From an uncultured Bacteroidota bacterium (GTDB lineage: Bacteria; Bacteroidota; Bacteroidia; Chitinophagales; Chitinophagaceae): a DNA stretch of 15,989 bases. Shown piece by piece: positions 12,622 through 15,989 of the stretch. The stretch lies in assembly GCA_946479055.1 (NCBI GenBank), contig CAMLEX010000019.1:1-15989 (forward strand). The letters run 5' to 3'. The position numbers were made by a program, and so were the translations under genes. The notes below the pieces were generated by a model. That model was not told the origin of the DNA and ran no database searches. It was given only the letters and a program-made list of their open reading frames with translations. Position 1 is the stretch's first letter. Every line of letters starts with the position of its first letter.

Positions 12622-13227
12622 ATGAAGTCAAATTCATTAAAAGAACTGGTTGGCGATACGGATATCTACCTGCTTGACCAGATCATGAAAGGCCGGTACC
12701 AGCAAACAGATAAAATATTAGATGCCGGTTGCGGAACGGGAAGAAACCTGCATTGGTTTTTAAAAGAAAATAGAGATGTCTATGGTATTGACCAGAACCC
12801 GGTTTCAATTAACAAATTAAAAACTGCTCATCCTTTATTACCTGCAGACAGGTTTCTGTTATGCCCAGTTGAAAATCTTCCTTTTGAAAATAATTTCTTT
12901 GATCATGTTATCAGCAGTGCTGTATTACATTTCGCCAATAGCATTTCGCAGTTTCAAGGTATGCTGGCAGAAATGGTCCGGGTGCTGAAACCAGGTGGTT
13001 CTCTGTTTATCCGCATGACATCTGATATAGGTATTGAAGATAAAGTGAAACCGTTTGGGGATGGAGTTTATATTATCCCCGATGGATCGAAACGTTTTCT
13101 GTTAACTAGAACATTATTAGCTGATATACCAAACAAATATCCTTTATCATTCATTGAACCATTCAAAACGGTAAACGTCGATGATATACGTTGTATGAGT
13201 ACCCTGGTATTGCAAAAAGAACATTAA
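12622..13227 (+). CDS. Class I SAM-dependent methyltransferase
   Basis: A 201-residue protein with a Methyltransf_11-type Rossmann domain. Motif I is ILDAGCGTGRN (about residues 32-42); motif II has the acidic residue in VYGIDQNPVS; NLPFENNFFDHVISSAVLHF is motif IV/post-I, and MVRVLKPGGSLFIRM is motif VI. The substrate is unknown: small bacterial proteins of this type methylate metabolites, cofactors or tellurite-like oxyanions. The start codon is at the border of the double-hairpin repeat, so the leader is unusually structured. A decayed copy of its 5' end is found at 11833-11899. It is followed after 19 bases by an exported oxidoreductase gene on the same strand. Confidence 0.88.
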   Translation: MKSNSLKELVGDTDIYLLDQIMKGRYQQTDKILDAGCGTGRNLHWFLKENRDVYGIDQNPVSINKLKTAHPLLPADRFLLCPVENLPFENNFFDHVISSAVLHFANSISQFQGMLAEMVRVLKPGGSLFIRMTSDIGIEDKVKPFGDGVYIIPDGSKRFLLTRTLLADIPNKYPLSFIEPFKTVNVDDIRCMSTLVLQKEH

Positions 13228-13246
13228 TATTAAATACACTCGTGTT

Positions 13247-14377
13247 ATGAAATGTCCTTCAACCAATTTGCTAGTTGCTTTTAGCTATCTGCTCATAACT
13301 ATAATGTCGGGATGCAGAGCAAGTGCACAATCAACAAACGACAAACCGGTTCGCATAGCCGTAGCAGGAATAACACATGGCCATGCAGGATTTATTTTAG
13401 GAAGAAAGCCTACACCGGATATTGAACTGGTTGGAATTTATGAACCCAATACCGACTTAGCCAGGCGTTATGCTAAGTCATTTGGCATAAGTACTGAGTT
13501 GTTTTATACTGATATGAATAAAATGTTAGAAACAATAAAACCCGAAGCGGTGGTAGCTTTTGGTTCTATTTACGAACATATGGCTGCAGTAGAAGCCTGC
13601 GCACCGAAAGGTATACATGTAATGGTGGAAAAACCACTGGCCACTAATCTTGCTCATGCCCAAAGAATGGAAGGACTAGCTAAAAAATATAAGATCCACC
13701 TGCTCACCAATTATGAAACGTCCTGGTATCCAACAACAGAAAAAGCCTATCAACTGGCCAATGATAGTAATTATATGGGGGCGATAAAAAAAGTGGTGAT
13801 TCATGATGGTCATAAAGGGCCCAAAGAAATTGGCGTGAATAAAGAATTCTTAGACTGGCTCACGGATCCGGTACAAAATGGTGGAGGTGCATTAATTGAC
13901 TTTGGTTGCTATGGCGCTAACTTAATGACGTACCTGATGCGTGGAGAAGAACCCATTTCAGTGACAGCCATTACCCAACAATATAAACCTGCTATTTATC
14001 CAAAAGTGGATGATGAAGCAACCATTATCGTTATCTATCCTTCAGCACAATGTATTATCCAGGCATCCTGGAACTGGCCGTTTAGCCGGAAGGACATGGA
14101 AGTATATGGCGAAACTGGTTATGCTATTGCTGTAAATAATACAACGCTGCGTTTACGAAATAAGGAATCAGAACCAGAGAAATCAATACAACTTACTGCA
14201 AAAGAAATGGGCGTTTATGAAGATCCTATCTCCTACTTCGCTGATGTAGTAAGAAAGAAAATACAAGTACCTAAAAACGGTCTTTATTCTTTAGAAAATA
14301 ATATAATGGTTTGTAAAATTTTAGAGTCTGCAAGAGAATCGGCTAAAACGGGTAAAACAATATTTATAAAACAATAA
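13247..14377 (+). CDS. Exported Gfo/Idh/MocA-family oxidoreductase
   Basis: A 376-residue protein. The N-terminus has a secretion signal: a hydrophobic stretch LLVAFSYLLITIM, then MSGC (possible lipobox, Cys23) and ASAQ (possible signal peptidase I site). An NAD(P)-binding Rossmann domain follows, with VRIAVAGITHGHAGFILG in place of the textbook GxGxxG, ELVGIYEPN, and the family's EKP motif in HVMVEKPLATNLAHA. The C-terminal alpha/beta domain has GGGALIDFGCYGANLM with the usual histidine position occupied by Cys-Tyr. The family covers sugar and inositol dehydrogenases and some glycosidase-like enzymes. An exported form would need tightly bound cofactor. Substrate unknown. It may be co-transcribed with the methyltransferase. 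Confidence 0.85.
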   Translation: MKCPSTNLLVAFSYLLITIMSGCRASAQSTNDKPVRIAVAGITHGHAGFILGRKPTPDIELVGIYEPNTDLARRYAKSFGISTELFYTDMNKMLETIKPEAVVAFGSIYEHMAAVEACAPKGIHVMVEKPLATNLAHAQRMEGLAKKYKIHLLTNYETSWYPTTEKAYQLANDSNYMGAIKKVVIHDGHKGPKEIGVNKEFLDWLTDPVQNGGGALIDFGCYGANLMTYLMRGEEPISVTAITQQYKPAIYPKVDDEATIIVIYPSAQCIIQASWNWPFSRKDMEVYGETGYAIAVNNTTLRLRNKESEPEKSIQLTAKEMGVYEDPISYFADVVRKKIQVPKNGLYSLENNIMVCKILESARESAKTGKTIFIKQ

Positions 14378-14596
14378 ATAAGCCGGAGGTATACATTTTC
14401 CACCCTGAATTATTTATTGCACAATAAACATTTGGGAATAGTATATAACCAGGAGACCACGTTGAATGAACTTTATTTCACGACAACATTGTGAAAAGCT
14501 CATCCCTTAACTGATGCTGAGTTTGATTATATTTTCTCCATTTCAGCTATTGTTCCTTTGCCAATAAAACTCATAAACAGTAGTGAAACCGGAACC

Positions 14597-15004
14597 TCAA
14601 TCGGCGATATTTACTTTCTGGTGCCTGGCATTGCTGGCAACGTACAAAGCAAATGCAGCGATGGCCAGATCTTTCAACATGTTAGACAGGGTCGCCTGGC
14701 TGTTTTCAACACTGCTTGCATCCCTGAAATTTGGATAGTGAATCGTAATAACAAAGATCAACAACAAAGCAGCAAGCAAATAGCCAGCCAGCGCTACAAA
14801 CCGATTAGTAATAAATGCCAAAGCCGCCAGAATGAACGCTACACCTACTATATAAACCCACTTATCACCTCCGGGAAGATAGGGAGGAACGAAATTTGCA
14901 AAAATATCCGGATGCCGGAAATGTTGAATACCAAAGATGATCATTACAATAGCCAATAGCCAAATGGCAATACGGGAAATAATGTGTTGATTCCTATGAT
15001 TCAT
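14597..15004 (-). CDS. DoxX-like membrane protein
   Basis: A 135-residue membrane protein with four predicted helices at about residues 8-26, 47-67, 70-88 and 108-126. The sequence FGIQHFRHPDIFANFVPPYLPG between helices 1 and 2 and the overall length fit DoxX-like proteins. Their function is poorly defined; some accompany thiosulfate oxidation or redox stress systems. A plus-strand ORF of similar length overlaps it but codes for nothing recognisable. The gene is convergent with the oxidoreductase gene, across 219 bases in which I see only a small palindrome (14413-14428). Confidence 0.78.
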   Translation of the reverse strand: MNHRNQHIISRIAIWLLAIVMIIFGIQHFRHPDIFANFVPPYLPGGDKWVYIVGVAFILAALAFITNRFVALAGYLLAALLLIFVITIHYPNFRDASSVENSQATLSNMLKDLAIAAFALYVASNARHQKVNIAD

Positions 15005-15130
15005 AAAAGAGCTTTTTTTGTAGTTTTAAGTTACATACTTTCCCCCATTAAACAACTGCTTTTTTTTCACAGCTGTTAGTATTTATAATACCAGGATTGT
15101 GTGCAATGCCCCTATTATGAGTAAACACGT

Positions 15131-15754
15131 TTATAATTTCCCTACTTCTATTCCCCGCAAATCTTTTAATTTATACAATACTTCATCCAGCCTGTATTTG
15201 GGAATGCCCATTTGCAAAGAGCAAAACAGATTCATCTCCTGTTTTACTACCAGGCAATCAAATTGTTTGCTGATCGTCATTACATCATTCATCTGCGTAT
15301 AATCAAATTGCACCCGGTAATGAACTAGAACAGGCTTCTGTACCAATGGTGTAATCTGCAAAGCAAGTGAAGCGGCTGTTTTGTAAGCATTGATCAACCC
15401 CGGAACGCCTAACAACGTGCCGCCAAAATAACGGGCAACAACGATCAAAACATTTGTTGCCTGCTTGCTGTCTATCTGTCCCAGGATAGGCCTTCCTGCT
15501 GAGCCGGAGGGTTCGCCATCGTCGCTTACACGATATGTTGTTCCATCCAAACCGATCCGGTAAGCGAAGCAATGATGCGTAGCCTTTGGGTGTTCCTTTT
15601 TTACTGCAGCAAGCTTTTCCTTAAAATCGTTTGTATCTGTTATAGGAAAAGCGAAGCCTATAAATTTGCTACCCTTATCTTTAAATTCAGCAACAGAAGG
15701 TTGTTCAATAGTATAATAGTAGTCAGGAGTCGTTGATCGTAAGCCTGGAGTCAT
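15131..15754 (-). CDS. YigZ/IMPACT-family (UPF0029) protein
   Basis: A 207-residue protein from ATG 15754-15752; an upstream in-frame start would overlap ribD. The N-terminal UPF0029 domain shows KGSKFIGFAFP, HHCFAYRIG, YRVSDDGEPSGSAGRPIL and VVARYFGGTLLGVPGLINAYKTAA, the family's defining motifs. A C-terminal ferredoxin-like domain (about 130-207) completes it, as in E. coli YigZ. The family is widely conserved; eukaryotic IMPACT regulates Gcn2, and the bacterial role is not settled. One base separates its start from the ribD stop, so the two genes are almost certainly co-transcribed and perhaps translationally coupled. Confidence 0.92.
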   Translation of the reverse strand: MTPGLRSTTPDYYYTIEQPSVAEFKDKGSKFIGFAFPITDTNDFKEKLAAVKKEHPKATHHCFAYRIGLDGTTYRVSDDGEPSGSAGRPILGQIDSKQATNVLIVVARYFGGTLLGVPGLINAYKTAASLALQITPLVQKPVLVHYRVQFDYTQMNDVMTISKQFDCLVVKQEMNLFCSLQMGIPKYRLDEVLYKLKDLRGIEVGKL

Positions 15755-15755
15755 T

Positions 15756-15989
15756 TTACTTCGGTTTAAAAATTTCAATGCTATCACTCTCCAATTTTAT
15801 TTCATTTTCTTTTATAGCTCCTTTTAGAAACGGAGCATGGAGACCATCCTTTACAAGTTGATTATCGGCTAGTGTCAACCCGTTATTACTAATTATCCTT
15901 GCCTCATCCCACAAACCCTCGTCAATAAAAGACTGTAGTAATTTTGCGCCTCCTTCTACCAAAATGCTTTGGATATTCAATTTGTACAA
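15756..15989 (-). CDS. ribD: RibD, C-terminal (reductase) end, cut by window edge
   Basis: Seventy-seven codons and a stop, open at the right edge. The sequence LNIQSILVEGGAKLLQSFIDEGLWDEARII is typical of the C-terminal reductase domain of the bifunctional pyrimidine deaminase/reductase of riboflavin synthesis. In it the VEGG motif binds the NADPH or ribose-phosphate region. The tail IKENEIKLESDSIEIFK ends the fold. The deaminase domain would lie beyond the window, so a stand-alone reductase cannot be excluded. It is directly upstream of the yigZ-like gene on the minus strand. Confidence 0.85.
   Translation of the reverse strand: MYKLNIQSILVEGGAKLLQSFIDEGLWDEARIISNNGLTLADNQLVKDGLHAPFLKGAIKENEIKLESDSIEIFKPK

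Noticed and set aside
14413..14428. Palindrome TTTATTG-CA-CAATAAA as a terminator between convergent genes
   Set aside because: The stem is short and AU-only, with no following T run; not enough to call a terminator.
14558..14959. Plus-strand ORF of 133 codons opposite the DoxX-like gene
   Set aside because: Its product has no recognisable motif, while the minus strand encodes a clean four-helix membrane protein; it is a shadow ORF.
15050..15080. Poly-T with flanking AACTGC/GCTGTT as a terminator
   Set aside because: The T run is in the loop of the possible stem rather than after it, so it is not a Rho-independent terminator.
1..15989. CRISPR arrays, tRNA or rRNA genes, tyrosine or DDE transposases
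   Set aside because: No regularly spaced repeats, cloverleaf-like segments or transposase motifs were seen on either strand.

Overview
The window looks like chromosomal DNA of a Bacteroidota bacterium, most likely of the Chitinophagaceae type. The reasons are the AT-rich composition, weak Shine-Dalgarno signals, Bacteroidota-style small lipoproteins, a GxxExxY protein, a TAnnTTTG-type promoter element, and intergenic spaces packed with short palindromic repeats. No rRNA, tRNA, CRISPR array or complete insertion sequence was recognised.

Region 1 (1-5452) is a lower kynurenine (tryptophan/3-hydroxyanthranilate) catabolic cluster in two divergent arms. The minus arm holds an SDR oxidoreductase, an ALDH8-type 2-aminomuconate-6-semialdehyde dehydrogenase, a RidA-family 2-aminomuconate deaminase and the first codons of kynureninase, cut by the left edge. 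The plus arm holds a VOC/glyoxalase-fold protein, 3-hydroxyanthranilate 3,4-dioxygenase, a GxxExxY protein and ACMS decarboxylase. Together they give 3-hydroxyanthranilate -> ACMS -> 2-aminomuconate semialdehyde -> 2-aminomuconate -> deaminated product, the degradative branch rather than the quinolinate/NAD branch. The SDR and VOC proteins have no assigned step.

Region 2 (5520-9651) holds a lipoprotein glycerophosphodiester phosphodiesterase and a PaiB-like flavin-binding protein, whose gene carries an in-frame GC-rich palindromic insert. Next come an exported protein of unknown function, a strong terminator, a His-rich mini-lipoprotein and an Mrp/ApbC ATPase.

Region 3 (9820-12620) holds a carboxypeptidase-regulatory-like secreted protein broken by a frameshift in its signal peptide, a repeat-rich gap, and a 3-hydroxybutyryl-CoA dehydrogenase whose start codon lies inside a dispersed repeat. 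It ends with a ParE-type toxin-antitoxin pair bracketed by about 155-bp direct repeats.

Region 4 (12622-15989) holds a class I methyltransferase, an exported Gfo/Idh/MocA oxidoreductase, a DoxX-like membrane protein, a YigZ/IMPACT-family protein and the C-terminal end of RibD.

The most striking feature is the repeat ecology. At least five short repeat families occur. Several sit exactly on gene ends and supply start or stop codons. One family occurs twice as an empty palindrome and once carrying the GxxExxY gene between the same inverted ends, as expected of a small mobile or mobilisable unit.
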